NCBI GenBank assembly: GCA_016709335.1
Contig: JADJNC010000004.1
Span: 62,001 to 126,000, forward strand
Length of the DNA stretch: 64,000 bases
Source of the DNA: Candidatus Propionivibrio dominans
GTDB taxonomy: Bacteria; Pseudomonadota; Gammaproteobacteria; Burkholderiales; Rhodocyclaceae
Direction of reading: 5' to 3'
Of this stretch, positions 9,442 through 20,112 are shown one piece after another. The first letter of the stretch is position 1. The number at the start of each line of letters is the position of its first letter. Made by a program: the position numbers and the translations under genes. The notes beneath the pieces are model-generated. The model did not search any database, was not told the DNA's origin, and was given only the letters and a program-made list of their open reading frames with translations.

Positions 9442-10484
9442 CTGAGCACTACAGCCAGGAACTGTTCAGCAGTGCCAATCCGTGCAGCCGGTTCGGACTG
9501 GCGCAAAAAGCGTCTAACCGCTCTGGAAATGGAAAGTGGAGAGGAAGGATCGAATGTCTCCGCAGGTTGAATGACATCACGCACGTAGTCTAGCTCGGGT
9601 GCAATTATGGGCAATCCCAATTGACTTGCTTCAATCAAGGGCAAACCGAACGATTCGAGGAATGATGTAAAAATCAAAGCAGTTGATGATAGATAGAGGC
9701 TGTGAATGTGGTCTTTTGGCACATGTCCGTCATTTACAATATTCAGGCCAAACTGTCGGACATATCTTGCTATTTCACTGGCCAGAAAGGGATACGCATC
9801 AGGGCTCACTGTTAGTGTCAGCGTTGGCTTCAATCCTGCTTCAGCGAGCAAACGCCAAGCCTCCAGCAAATTGGCGTGATTCTTGTGAGCTTCTCCACTG
9901 GAAACGTATAGGAAATCTGTTCTTTTAGCCGCAGGAATTGAATTTTTAACTAGCAAATCCATATGATCCAGAGGCACAAAAGCTTGTTCGACGATATCGA
10001 CATCAAGTCCCAAGCACTTTCGCGCGGCGACGGCCATGGAAGAGGTCTGTACAAGATATCTCTTGCCATGCCTTCGCATCCTGCGCACCCAGATTCGTTC
10101 TATGAATAATCGAATTCGGGTCACTAACGGGTAAGCTGCGAGCGAACCTGATTCGAGCAGAATTCGATTCTGTACGAACACGGTGACACGCCCACGCAGC
10201 ACAAATAGCGGTGGCAACCCATGGAAGCACAAGACTGTATCCTCTGAACTGCATTGGCGAAACAGTTGCCACTCAGCGTAAAGGCGCGCGGCAACCGTTT
10301 TATTTACCCAGTGAACAACCACCCCTTAAAATAAAACAAAGCTATCCTTAATACGCTGGTCAAGTAGCAGAACATCAAACGATGACGAGCATGCAGTCAA
10401 TAAACCCTTCAGCAATTCAAGACCGCCTCCAGTATGAATACTCGGGGCGTGTAACAGGACGTGCCTGGCTCTGTTCGCTTGCAC
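9438..10484 (-). pseudogene. GT4 glycosyltransferase with an in-frame stop codon
   Basis: A GTG at 10484, 4 bp after the preceding stop, opens a frame reading RHVLLHAPSIHTGGGLELLKGL, a typical GT4 N-terminus with the GGG loop. It meets TAA at 10326-10328. The same frame continues directly after the stop from GTG 10322 (VVHWVNKTVAARLYAEW) through FLYVSSGEAHKNHANLLEAW, FTSFLESFGLPLIEASQLGLPIIAP (EX7E motif) to 9438. So this is one 348-codon gene interrupted by a nonsense codon and not by an indel. Translation could restart at the GTG two codons later, but the product would lack the first 54 residues, including the acceptor-side glycine loop. Likely role: a mid-chain glycosyltransferase of the repeat unit. 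Confidence 0.75.
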
Positions 10485-10488
10485 TTGG

Positions 10489-12150
10489 TCAGACCGATTC
10501 AGGAAGCTTTATGTCTTGAAGCCGCCAAAGCCCGAGGCATTTGTCCTTGAATCGATTATTGCCCTCTGTACAACCCTCATTGATGAGGCAAATCGGCTCG
10601 GGGAAATTGAACGGCGCCAACTTCTTGTTCAGAGGCCTCCAGAACATGTCGCCAAGATCCTCATTCCTCGTCCGATCAGTAAAAGTCGTGGTGAGGAGAT
10701 ACTTCGCTCCACTTCGCTTGAAGTTCGCAATAATCTTTAACGCATCGGCGAACGAGAGATGCACCAAGCAATCTCTTGAGAAAACAAGATCAGCCATCGG
10801 CAAATCACCCTCTGCCAGGTTGATGCATTGAAAGGAGACCTTTTCACTTCCAAAATTTTTCTGATTCTTTTCCACCAGTGCTTCCACAATATCCAGTCCG
10901 ATATAGCGCTCAACGGGCAAATCCACTTCCTTCATCCAGTACCAGTCGCCGCAGGGCGCATCGAGAAACGTCTTTATTCCCAGTTCCTCCACCAGAGCCG
11001 GAAGTTCCCTGCGGATAATTGCCGTCTGAACCATGTCTGAGCCTTCACCGGAACGAGACACGCTCCCGCCAAAAATATTTTTCTCATAGACCTCTGTGAA
11101 CTTTTTCTTGAGTTCCAGATTCCGTACTGATTCGGGGCCTCGCAATTCCCCTAACCCGGTCCCTCTGAGAGCCCGTTTAATTGTCAGCCGAACTGAAGGG
11201 GGAATGATTTTTCTAAGTGGTTCAAAAATTGAATACATAACGACGACCTTTGCAAGAATACCAAGCGCCAAGACATTTAATTTGAGAGAGGAGAGTGGAA
11301 AGTTCTTCAAGGAGAGACGCATCGCCAACCATCCTGCGCTTAAAAAACCTCGATACCACATGCTTGCAGCGATTTGTGCATAGGCTACTACGGGTTCACG
11401 CCGGCTTGAGCGTATTAGCTCATTGTCAGTGAGGTCATGAATGAATCCTGACAACAAGGTGTTGCACTCCGCCAGGGCCAGTCTGGACATCCTGACGCTG
11501 CCTTGCTCTGGATGGCTTCGTGCTTTGACCAATCTCTCAGGCAGATGAACAAAACGGAATTTCCCGGCCATTCGAAACCAGAGATCATAATCCTGGGTAG
11601 TACGAAGCGATTCATTAAATCTGCCCGTTTCAACGAATGCCCTTTTTGGTATCAATAGCGTACAGCCGTGAAGCAAGTTTTCAGTGGTAAGCCAGTACCT
11701 GAATTCCCCAGGCGGAACCCCGCGCAACAAAACCGGAACGGCGTTTTCTTTATCACTCGTAAAGACTTTGTGATCACAATAAAAAATGGTTCGCTCCCTG
11801 TCTGTCGATGAAATCAATGACAAGGCTTCGACCTGTCGCGCAACTTTCTTCTTGACATACAGATCGTCATGGCTGAGCCAGGAGAAATACTCGCCGGACA
11901 TCTCCTCAATGGCCCTGTTCAGTGCGGAAGCTACGCCCCCATTAGACTTTTTGTAATAGCGAATCTGCTCACCATAGGACAATGCAACCCGTTCTGTTTC
12001 CCCGGAATCGGTTGATCCATCGTTGATAACCAGAATTTCAATGTTCCTGTACGTTTGCGCCAAAGCACTATCGATAGCCTGATTCAGAAAATCACCACCG
12101 TTGAACACGGGAATCACTATCGAGACTTTGGGGTTGAAATCTTCAGCCAT
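10489..12150 (-). CDS. GT2 glycosyltransferase fused to a class I methyltransferase
   Basis: About 553 residues. Residues 1-220 are a GT2 domain (VSIVIPVFNGGDFLNQAIDS, IEILVINDGSTD, SHDDLY as the DXD equivalent, TTQDYDLWFRM). A helical stretch around 260-330 follows. Residues 330-553 form a SAM methyltransferase (FLDAPCGDWYWMKEV motif I, YIGLDIVEALVEKN, DLVFSRDCLVHLSF, KYLLTTTF). This single chain would transfer a sugar and methylate either it or the acceptor, as chain-capping enzymes do; the coupling of activities is inference. I chose the ATG at 12150 (MAEDFNPKVSIVIP) over the one four codons upstream because GT2 proteins start just before the first strand. Intact, unlike both downstream GT4 genes. 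Confidence 0.85.
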   Translation of the reverse strand: MAEDFNPKVSIVIPVFNGGDFLNQAIDSALAQTYRNIEILVINDGSTDSGETERVALSYGEQIRYYKKSNGGVASALNRAIEEMSGEYFSWLSHDDLYVKKKVARQVEALSLISSTDRERTIFYCDHKVFTSDKENAVPVLLRGVPPGEFRYWLTTENLLHGCTLLIPKRAFVETGRFNESLRTTQDYDLWFRMAGKFRFVHLPERLVKARSHPEQGSVRMSRLALAECNTLLSGFIHDLTDNELIRSSRREPVVAYAQIAASMWYRGFLSAGWLAMRLSLKNFPLSSLKLNVLALGILAKVVVMYSIFEPLRKIIPPSVRLTIKRALRGTGLGELRGPESVRNLELKKKFTEVYEKNIFGGSVSRSGEGSDMVQTAIIRRELPALVEELGIKTFLDAPCGDWYWMKEVDLPVERYIGLDIVEALVEKNQKNFGSEKVSFQCINLAEGDLPMADLVFSRDCLVHLSFADALKIIANFKRSGAKYLLTTTFTDRTRNEDLGDMFWRPLNKKLAPFNFPEPICLINEGCTEGNNRFKDKCLGLWRLQDIKLPESV

Positions 12151-12283
12151 TGCGCAATCCATCCAGGAGAAGTCTCATTGCATCAGGTAGCCAACAGCGC
12201 CATCCAGACCGAATCAGCATCCTTATCGACCGGTTCTGGAACAGCATCTCGATCGCCCAAGTCACTATTACCTGGAAGCAAAA

Positions 12284-13564
12284 TCACCTCTCCTGCCAAA
12301 GACTGGAGTACATATCAATGACCTTTTGTTTGATGAGAAGGCTATCCAGGCGCTCCTGAGCAATCCGCCAGTTAATTGCAGCCGCCTCATTGACCAGAAC
12401 ATCGTCTGACAATGCGGATCTTATCGCCATCTCGATAATATCCGGGTCTTCCGGAGGGACAATCATGCCGCTCACGCCATGCTCGATCCACTCATCCACA
12501 CACGCCGTACAACTCTGAATAGGGAAGGAACCCATGACCATAGCCTCAAGAAATGAAGTGCTGATTGCATCGCTGATGCTTAACCCGATCGATATCCTGG
12601 CCTGTGCATGCAAGGACAATATTTCCTGATGCGGAGTATTGTTCGGGATGATCCTAAGGGGGATACCCGTCTCACCTGAAAACAACTCGGCGGCAATTTC
12701 CACATCCGGAGAGGCCAGGTAAATCAAAACCGAGTACCCTCCCAAGACATCCTTGCAACGGCCCAAGGCTCGCAGCCCGACCAGAGAGCGTCCGGCCCAG
12801 TTTTGATACCCTTTTAGCATAATAAGTTTGCGGTTCGATACTGGAATATGCTCTCTCACTTTTTCCAGTACTGCCAGGTCAAACCCTCCGGTGTTGGGAA
12901 ATACCGGCATTGTTGTTCCTCTGAAACCGAACTGCCTTGCCAGCCTGACGTCCCTCTCACACTCACACGAGTAATAGTTGCAATTTGCCAGCACCTCGCT
13001 GATCTTCGCCTTGTGTCGCCGCAATCTCCCGAACAGAAAAATATCGCTCCCCCAGTTGGTCACAAGCCATGGTGGAAAGTTTGCCGGAAATTGTTTCTTG
13101 ACTTCAAGCGTCAAAAATCCGGCTGCCTGAATTTCCAATGAATGCACCATATCCGGGCGAATACTGCGTATTACCTTGAGCAAGCGCCTGCCCCTGAAAC
13201 CTGGCATGAAACGCTCCAAGACTTGTTGCCTCAGAAACAGTCTTAATTGTTGAGAAAAAGTCGGGCTTGATATCTCTGCACCAAGGATCCCAACTTGTCG
13301 CTGGGAAGACTCCACGTTCTGTGCGCTAAGCGCAGCAGCACCGACGGTGAGGCGGGGAGACTTACCTGGCTTTTGCTTGCCAATCCTTACTGCACGAGGA
13401 AAGATCGGGGAATGAAAGGTGACCCCTTCCATTTCCGGATGAATGATCACTCCACCGGTACTTGGAAACAGATGTATATCGAAGCCTTGGTCATGAAGCT
13501 GTCTGATCCAGCGAACCACATGGATGCTACCCGGCATTGCCACCAGCAAAATGGTTTTTCTCAT
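12284..13564 (-). CDS. GT4 glycosyltransferase
   Basis: About 426 residues in the GT-B fold. N-terminal Rossmann start KTILLVAMPGSIHVVRWIRQL and a conserved MVHSLEIQAAG and NWGSDIFLFG; the C-terminal nucleotide-sugar domain shows MLKGYQNWAGRSLVGLRAL, NTPHQEILSLHAQARISIGLS and SFLEAMVMGSFPIQS with the EX7E-type acidic pair partly altered. The start at 13564 (MRKTILL) is preferred over 13579. A 133-bp gap separates it from the downstream GT2-methyltransferase. The SWGSD/NWGSD motif is common to GT4 proteins of surface-glycan loci; substrate unknown. Confidence 0.85.
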   Translation of the reverse strand: MRKTILLVAMPGSIHVVRWIRQLHDQGFDIHLFPSTGGVIIHPEMEGVTFHSPIFPRAVRIGKQKPGKSPRLTVGAAALSAQNVESSQRQVGILGAEISSPTFSQQLRLFLRQQVLERFMPGFRGRRLLKVIRSIRPDMVHSLEIQAAGFLTLEVKKQFPANFPPWLVTNWGSDIFLFGRLRRHKAKISEVLANCNYYSCECERDVRLARQFGFRGTTMPVFPNTGGFDLAVLEKVREHIPVSNRKLIMLKGYQNWAGRSLVGLRALGRCKDVLGGYSVLIYLASPDVEIAAELFSGETGIPLRIIPNNTPHQEILSLHAQARISIGLSISDAISTSFLEAMVMGSFPIQSCTACVDEWIEHGVSGMIVPPEDPDIIEMAIRSALSDDVLVNEAAAINWRIAQERLDSLLIKQKVIDMYSSLWQER

Positions 13565-13658
13565 GGGTTCGCTTGTCATACATCATTGTTCCATTGACGG
13601 CCATTGCGAGCCGGATTCAAACAATTGATCCTCGAAACGAGGTCTGAATGCCGATTAT

Positions 13659-14918
13659 TCAAACCCGAGTTCCATTCGCAATGCCATGCACCAGCTCTTT
13701 GACTGCAACTGCAACAATCCGGCTATCAACTTCACGATGGATCAGACCGATGTTGTGCTGAACAATCTCATCTACGACACCATTCTGATCCGCGAAGACT
13801 CGCACGATCCGGCTGGCCAGTTCAAATGGGTCGCGCGGTGGAGTGCTGTAACCATTCTTGCCATCCGTGACCCATTCGCTAATTTGGGGAATATCCCCCA
13901 TGATCACAGGAACGCCACATGCCATCGCTTCCAGCATGCAGTTTGGCAGAGAGTCATTTGAGGATATAGATACCATCACATCGGCAGCCTGATAGTAAAG
14001 TGGCATATTTTCCCATGGCACATTGCCCACACCCAAAATGTTTGATACTACACCCAGTTCCCTGGCTTGCTTCAGGTGGAAATCCCACACTTCGCGCACA
14101 TCATCCCGAACCATGAATAGAAACTGCGTATCCGGAAATCGCTTGATCACCTGCGCAGCGGCCTCGATGATAATGTCGCTGTTCAGATATCCTCCCAATC
14201 CACGCGGACAGAATACAATCCTGGACTCGGACGGCAACCCCAATTGCTCACGGACTTCCGCCCTGTTCAAATGCGGCTTGAACATTTGTAAATTGACGCC
14301 GGGATAGCGGATCAATCTCACTTTTTCTTCGGTTGCTCCATAGCCAAGACAGGCATTCAGCGCGGCTCGCGAATTGACCGTTATCGCTGCAGCTCTCCTG
14401 GCACCATGCTGCACGATCTTTCTCTTGAGGGCACGCTCAATTCCTGTCCACTTTGCCCACCACGTCACATCACCGTTCCAGAAGGTGACGATCATCGGTA
14501 TTTTATTCAGCCAAAAGTAGGATAAGAAGCATGGATACATCAGCGTCTGCAAAAATACGACATCCGGCCGGAAATCGTTGATGTAGCGGCGAATGAGAAA
14601 AATATCCCTGACGAAGTTGCTGCATTCAGCAAGTGACGCCCCACCAAAAAAACGCATCGCCAAATAGAGCAGACTTCCAGGCAAGGCAAAGCAGCATCTG
14701 GTCATCAGCCGAAGAAGCCTACTTGCCTTTTCATCCGCCTGAAGCACACCGGAAAGATAATAATTGCTGGCATTCTCGAACCCGTAACGAAAAGTCGAAA
14801 CAACGCCAACCTCAAACGAGTCATCCTCACAAAAAATCCCGATACGCCGGCGCGCATGAATCGAATCGCCCCAGGCGAAAAACAATACCCTGGTCCTGTA
14901 TTGCGGCACCCGCTTCAT
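13659..14918 (-). CDS. GT4 glycosyltransferase
   Basis: 419-residue GT-B glycosyltransferase. N-terminal domain has RVLFFAWGDSIHARRRIGIF and a buried hydrophobic stretch at about 85-100 that may mediate membrane contact; FWNGDVTWWAK parallels the NWGSD segment of the neighbouring GT4. C-terminal domain has FCPRGLGGYLNSDIIIEAA, VPWENMPLYYQAADVMVSIS and LPNCMLEAMACGVPVIMGDIP, with the EAMACGVPV acidic motif intact. It begins immediately after the asparagine-synthase stop (ATG 14918, stop 14919-14921). Likely adds one sugar in the repeat unit. Substrate cannot be read. Confidence 0.88.
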   Translation of the reverse strand: MKRVPQYRTRVLFFAWGDSIHARRRIGIFCEDDSFEVGVVSTFRYGFENASNYYLSGVLQADEKASRLLRLMTRCCFALPGSLLYLAMRFFGGASLAECSNFVRDIFLIRRYINDFRPDVVFLQTLMYPCFLSYFWLNKIPMIVTFWNGDVTWWAKWTGIERALKRKIVQHGARRAAAITVNSRAALNACLGYGATEEKVRLIRYPGVNLQMFKPHLNRAEVREQLGLPSESRIVFCPRGLGGYLNSDIIIEAAAQVIKRFPDTQFLFMVRDDVREVWDFHLKQARELGVVSNILGVGNVPWENMPLYYQAADVMVSISSNDSLPNCMLEAMACGVPVIMGDIPQISEWVTDGKNGYSTPPRDPFELASRIVRVFADQNGVVDEIVQHNIGLIHREVDSRIVAVAVKELVHGIANGTRV

Positions 14919-16875
14919 TTATCCGCCCGCCGCATGATCACGATCCAGCACCGCGCGGCACCACAGTTCCGTCATCATCAGCAACCACGGTTGCGGCCAA
15001 CTGCCCTTGCCTGCAAGGAAGGCGTCTTTTAGTCGACCCACCTCCGGCGCATCAAAAAGACCGCGTTTCCTCACTGTCATTGGCGACAACGCGTCATCGA
15101 ACACCGCCCGGAGAGGGCCCTTCATCCATGCCTCAAAAGGCATGGCAAACCCGCGCTTGGGCTGCCTGTCCATTCCCGGGGGCAACAGTTCGGAACCAAT
15201 ATCAACCAGAATCTTTTTTGTTCCTGTATCGCGATAGCTGGCCGTCTCAGGATTCCGAACCCCGACAAGGCTCCCCAGTTTTGCCGTGCGAGGCAATGAA
15301 AGCGCCAGATCGGCCAAAACCGGATCGAGGAAGGGCACCCTGACTTCCAGCGAGTGGGCCATGGATACTGCGTCGATATCGCGCAGGAGCTGATTCTGCG
15401 TATACCCCCTGAGGCATAGGGCCGAAACCCGCTCAAGAGGAGCTGCGCCTGGAATTTCATCGGCCAGATCCACATCCAGACCAAGATCGCGCCCGATCAG
15501 CGACTCTGCCCGGACTGATGCAGAAAGAAATCTTGCAGCGCCGCACGCACCAAAAATCTGGTAGATGCGGGCGTAACGGGACACGAAGCCATAAGAACCG
15601 CGAAGCCTATCGAGCCGCGCTCCGAGACGCCCACGCATCATTTGATCAAACACCGGCCATCGGGCCAGGGAAGCCGCAAGCTTGCCCACCCCTGTTCGCA
15701 AGGGGTTACGCAAGTCACTTTCAGCACTGGCGACCATGCTGATAAACCAGGGATAACCCGCGAAAAGCTCATCTCCGCCTGTGCCGGAAATAGCCACCGT
15801 TACGGCCTGACGCGCCGCCAGGGAAACAAAGTAGGAATTGACCCCATCCACTGAGGGCTGATCCAGCGCCCCTGCGATAAGGCGGATTCGATCATGCACG
15901 TCCTGCCCCTTGACCACCACACGCGCATGATCGGTGCCAATAAATCGGGCTGTATTTTCCGCATCGCCTGATTCATCCATCGACGAACCTTCCGCCTCGA
16001 AACCCACGGAAAAGGTCTTGATGCGATGACTGCTGTTGCGCGCCATAAGGGCCACCAGCAAGGATGAATCCACGCCGCCGCTCAAAAACGCACCCAACTG
16101 GACATCGCTCACCATTTGCAGGCGCACACTTTCCTCAAGGCTGTCGCGTACCAAGGTAACGAGTTCCGGGTAAGGCAACTGCGCTACCTCGGCGCGCCGT
16201 CCAATATCCAGCCGCCAGAATCGTTCAATTCGCTCGCCACCGTTCTCCAGGATAAGGCAATGCCCCGGCAGAAGCATCTTCACTCCGCTGATCATGGTGC
16301 GTGGCTGAATGACCGAGCCGAATGTCAGGAGAATGCGAAGAGCTTCAGAATCCGCCCGACGTTCGACCAGGCCGCTCGCCAAAATGGACTTCAGCTCGGA
16401 GGCAAAGAAAATTCTTCCCGCTACGGCAGTAAAGCAAGGGTTTGATGCCCAGTTGGTCGCGCGCCAACAACAGTCTTTCCCGCCCGGAACCCCTGCGTTT
16501 GTCATAGATTGCCAAAGCAAACATTCCACGCATGCGGAGCAGAAAATCATCGCCGTACTCCTCATACATGCGCAGCACGACTTCGGTATCCGAATGGGAG
16601 TTGAAGTGGTGGCCCTTCACTTCAAGTACGGAACGCTCTTCCCTGAAATTATAAGTTTCGCCGTTGTAGACAATCCAGACTGAAGCGTCATGGTTGTGCA
16701 TCGGCTGGTGGCCAGCGGAAGTTATATCGATAACGGCGAGCCGCGCCATTCCCAGCGCCATGCCCTCATCAAGATGAATCCCGCTATCATCCGGGCCGCG
16801 ATGGTGCATGGCAGCCACCATCGCCTTGATGCTTCCGGGGGATGAAATACCCGATATGCCTGCGATTCCGCACAT
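14919..16875 (-). pseudogene. asparagine synthase-type amidotransferase (AsnB/WbpS-like), frameshifted
   Basis: Glutamine-dependent amidotransferase. The class II glutaminase domain begins MCGIAGISG, with Cys-2 as nucleophile after Met removal, and contains HHRGPDDSG, NGETYNFRE and DQLGIKPLLY. The frame changes near 16,403 within a short T run; the other frame resumes at ASELKSIL and holds the synthetase P-loop SGGVDSS, GTGGDELFAGYPWF and the C-terminal VRVPFLDPVLADLALSLP. Joined length is about 650 residues. In O-antigen loci such enzymes usually amidate uronic acids of the glycan (WbpS-like) and do not make free asparagine; here the clustering with methyl- and glycosyltransferases supports that. 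The start overlaps the upstream methyltransferase stop (ATGA). Confidence 0.85.
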
Positions 16876-17899
16876 CAACCAGGCCCGGTTAAAATAGTTG
16901 ACTGTTCAAGGATTTGCCCTGTCATGACCTGTTTCCTGGCGCGCACTTCAACACCGTTTCCTGCATAGCAGGTTTCAATGCTTTCCATTCCGCACTTTGC
17001 CAGATGTTCACCAAGTTCAGCAGCGCTTCGGAGATGCTTGTAATAATCCGTCAAGGTATCGTGCGTATCCAGTGTCGCCCATACCTTCAGCAATCGCGGT
17101 CCAAGTTGCGGGTAGGCATCGTGATAATCAACGACCGGTGATAAGCGAAGAAATAGATGGCGTATTCGACCAAAACCCGGCAGCTTTCGTCCCGCCCAGA
17201 ACAGCCGGTGGAAAGGCCACAATAAGGCAGTGAGCACCTTGCAGAAAGGCAAGGCAATTTTCCCCCGGCAACTTAAGCAACAATGAGCGCAAGAGACGAC
17301 GTGATGGTGTATCGGGATAGCCATAAGTATAGTGATCAATGACAAGCAGCCTCCCGGCTTTAGCTGTTTGCACAAGGCATCGATGGTCTGCTCCGGGTTG
17401 GGAGTGTGTTGAATTACACCAATGCAGATGACAATATCGAATTGTTCCGGCGCGAAAGGGAGTTCAAGGATGCTCGCCTGACATACCGAATAATTCGGGT
17501 ATGAACTACAGTTCTTGTAATTTGCCTCAACCGCTGTCGACAGATCGACCGCATTCAGATGGGCACCAGCCCCTAGCAACAACTCGGTGAAACGCCCGGC
17601 TCCACAGCCAGCCTCAAGTACTTTTTTATCCTTTACCACATCCAGCGAACCACCCAGCAAGCGTGTCAGGCGATCCTTGAAATCGACAATCCAGTATAGG
17701 AATCAAGCTGTGTTGTGCGGTACTGATTCCATTGTAGCCCAAATGAGGAGGCGTAATTATCAACAGGGACAAAGCGGGGAATACCACCTTTGATCGGGAA
17801 TGCGCAGCCCGCCGAGCAGAAATAATTTGTTTCTAATCCCGAAGGCTCTAGGGTAAGCCCATGCTGGGCGCAACAAAACCTTACGTTATCGATTAACAT
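16875..17899 (-). pseudogene. class I methyltransferase with N-terminal zinc-ribbon-like domain, frameshifted
   Basis: The first 75 residues from ATG 17899 carry a Trm112-like lead (FCCAQHGLTLEPSG, NYFCSAGCAFPIKGGIPRFV) and the linker GLQWNQYRTTQLDSYTGLS. The frame breaks near 17,685. The other frame continues DRLTRLLGGSLDVVKDKKVLEAGCGAGRFTELLLGAG (motif I), LPFAPEQFDIVICIGVIQHTPNPE (motif IV) and LKPGGCLSLI. Joined, the protein is about 340 residues, a common glycan-locus methyltransferase architecture. Its end overlaps the asparagine synthase start by 4 bp. A sugar O-methyltransferase is likely; no substrate evidence. Confidence 0.8.
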
Positions 17900-17925
17900 C
17901 CAGTTACCATAAAATTTTTAGCCAA

Positions 17926-18639
17926 TTAGCAAGACCTCACGGTAAAGACCATCCCACAGCAGCCATATGAGAACAACTCAGCCAATTGAATTTGCTTGTT
18001 GGTCTCCAACCATTCCCTGCATGCTCTTTGCTCACCAAAATCAGGATGATTGCGAAAACATCGCCAGTCGTCGAAAACGATCACAGTACCAACCACAAGA
18101 TACGGGGTAATGAAGTCCAGAACAGGGACAGTAGATTCATACAGGTCACAATCAATCCAGGCCATGGCAATTCTCTTGATCGCATATTCCTGAGCATGTT
18201 GAGGTGTCAAGGTTTCGCTAAACCACCCCTTGACCATCGTCACTTTACCTAGATCAACACCTTTTGCATGAATGCTCCGTGTAAACTCTTCTTTCGAACA
18301 GGAAAACTCCTTTTCATGAAAATTACCCGCATACCCATTCGCGCTATCCAGCCCCTGTGGTTTGGGTAAACCTTCAAATGAATCAAAAGCCCAGAATTTC
18401 ATATCCTTGAAATGAGGTGAGATCCATTGAAAGGCATGGCTGAAAGTAGCTCCCTGATAAACACCGAACTCAAGATAATCCCCATCCAGCCCAGCACTAA
18501 CAAGGTATTCGGCACATTGCTCCACGGCATAAAATCTGCGATTGAAAGATCTATATTCAAGGGTATTGAGCCTTGAATATAGATCCGCAAGAAACAACCT
18601 GCCGATGCGACTGGTTAACCTTTTTATCAGATTTATCAC
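17926..18639 (-). CDS. TylF/MycF family O-methyltransferase
   Basis: 237 residues matching the macrocin O-methyltransferase (TylF) family: GDYLEFGVYQGATFSHAF (SAM motif), WAFDSFEGLPKPQG, the IDCDLYESTVPVLDFITPYL segment and VIVFDDWRCF, the metal-binding acidic pair typical of this family. These enzymes are Mg-dependent sugar hydroxyl methyltransferases, so a methylated deoxysugar in the glycan is a reasonable inference. It sits 26 bp upstream of the frameshifted methyltransferase. A 162-bp AT-rich gap precedes it (18,640-18,801). Confidence 0.88.
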   Translation of the reverse strand: MINLIKRLTSRIGRLFLADLYSRLNTLEYRSFNRRFYAVEQCAEYLVSAGLDGDYLEFGVYQGATFSHAFQWISPHFKDMKFWAFDSFEGLPKPQGLDSANGYAGNFHEKEFSCSKEEFTRSIHAKGVDLGKVTMVKGWFSETLTPQHAQEYAIKRIAMAWIDCDLYESTVPVLDFITPYLVVGTVIVFDDWRCFRNHPDFGEQRACREWLETNKQIQLAELFSYGCCGMVFTVRSC

Positions 18640-18801
18640 CTTGATTCCTCGAGCTGCATAATTACTTGTTCAAATTCTCGACTGAAACCAAGAGAACAAC
18701 AACATAATCTATCGGCAAATATTTACAGCATTAAGTGAATTTCACTCATAAACTCGCAAATCACAAAGCACGATTTTCCGGGAAACATGCTTACTTGAAT
18801 A

Positions 18802-20080
18802 TTATTTTTCTGTCGATACCCTTGGTTTCAAAGCATGAAGGGTTATCGCAGCCTGCGATTCAGCGTGAGGGCCTAGCTTTTCCAGTATGATTTTCGCCCC
18901 CAGTACGGGATTGCAATACTTTTCAACATACAGGCGCGATTGCTTGCCGATGCTCTCCCGCAAAGCACGGTTAGTTGCCAACTTCAATAACTGGTTACGT
19001 ACATCTTCAGCTGTGATTGCATGGCAAATTGGGGGTTCCTCCCCCAAGGCCTTGCGGAAAACCGCCGGGCTCCCATTGGCAATTACCGGCCTGCCAACAG
19101 CCAATGCATCCAGAGCCCCCATACCAATGCTCCCCTGGCCGAAATGATCGGTAACGACATCAGCATTTTTGTACTCATCATAAAGCTTGCTGTGATCCAT
19201 TTCCTCCAGCCAGGTTACGTAGGGTACGAGCCCCTCTTCGTCAATGAGTTGCCTCGTCATTTCAAGATCGGCGCCTTTTTTCACCAGGCGTATTTCAATC
19301 GGAATCCGGCTCTCACGAACAAACAAACCCAGCCCTCGGATAAGCACATCGGTGCCTTTGTAATCAAGCTCACAGAGAAAGGGAACGGATGACTTCCTCC
19401 ATGTAATCCTGGCAACGTTGAAAAGGCGCAGGGTCCTGTTTTCCGGATAAGCAGCATATGCATATCGCATTTCGGCCGGAAAAAAGAATACTCGCCGGTC
19501 CCGATCGACTTCAAGTTCCGTCAATATCCGGTCTGCATTGGGTAGCATGCCTGCAGGAAAATAATGCACTCCGACAGCGTGTCGAATTGCATCTCTTTGC
19601 TCCCCGATCTTATGCAGCAAGTGCACTTTTAATTCTCTCTGACTACGCCGTTGTTTCCAGAACCTGATTTTTTTCAGCAAGCCCACGGGTGCTGCCCAGC
19701 CACCGGTAGCGAAATCTGCATAGCGAAAATCCGCCAGTACTTCAACATCGGTTCCCGTCAGGAGCGCAAATGCAGGCTTCTTTAGTGCCCCCCAAAGAGA
19801 GAGGCCGAATTCGTTCAAGACCAGCGCATCGCAGTCGCTCAGTGCCTTAACGACCTTTTCGATTTTCAATAGATCAGGCGGGTATTGCCACAGATCGAGG
19901 GGACTGCAATCAACGACCCAGGAGGGATACGGCAGGGTGATATCTTTATAGCGGCTTTCAGGCCTGTTAATGCGATGCGGACTATCAATGACAAATACCA
20001 CCTCGTGCCCCAAACTTTTGAATCGCCCGAGCCATCAGGAATGGTCCATTGCCGGCATTGCCCAAAAAACCGATTTTCAT
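18802..20080 (-). pseudogene. GT4 glycosyltransferase, frameshifted near its start
   Basis: ATG at 20080 gives MKIGFLGNAGNGPFLMARAIQK, a normal GT4 start. One extra T near 20,013 then shifts the frame; removing it would give KLGHEVVFVIDSPHRI, which continues for 400 residues to 18802. C-terminal features: LFNVARITWRKSS, FLCELDYKGTDVLIRGL, TDHFGQGSIGMGALDALAVGRPVIANG. As read, translation would need a TTG within the gene and would lose the glycine loop. The rest is intact with no further stops. Likely a glycosyltransferase of the same repeat unit. Confidence 0.8.
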
Positions 20081-20112
20081 GGATTACTATTCACTCTCTG
20101 CTAATTACTTCA

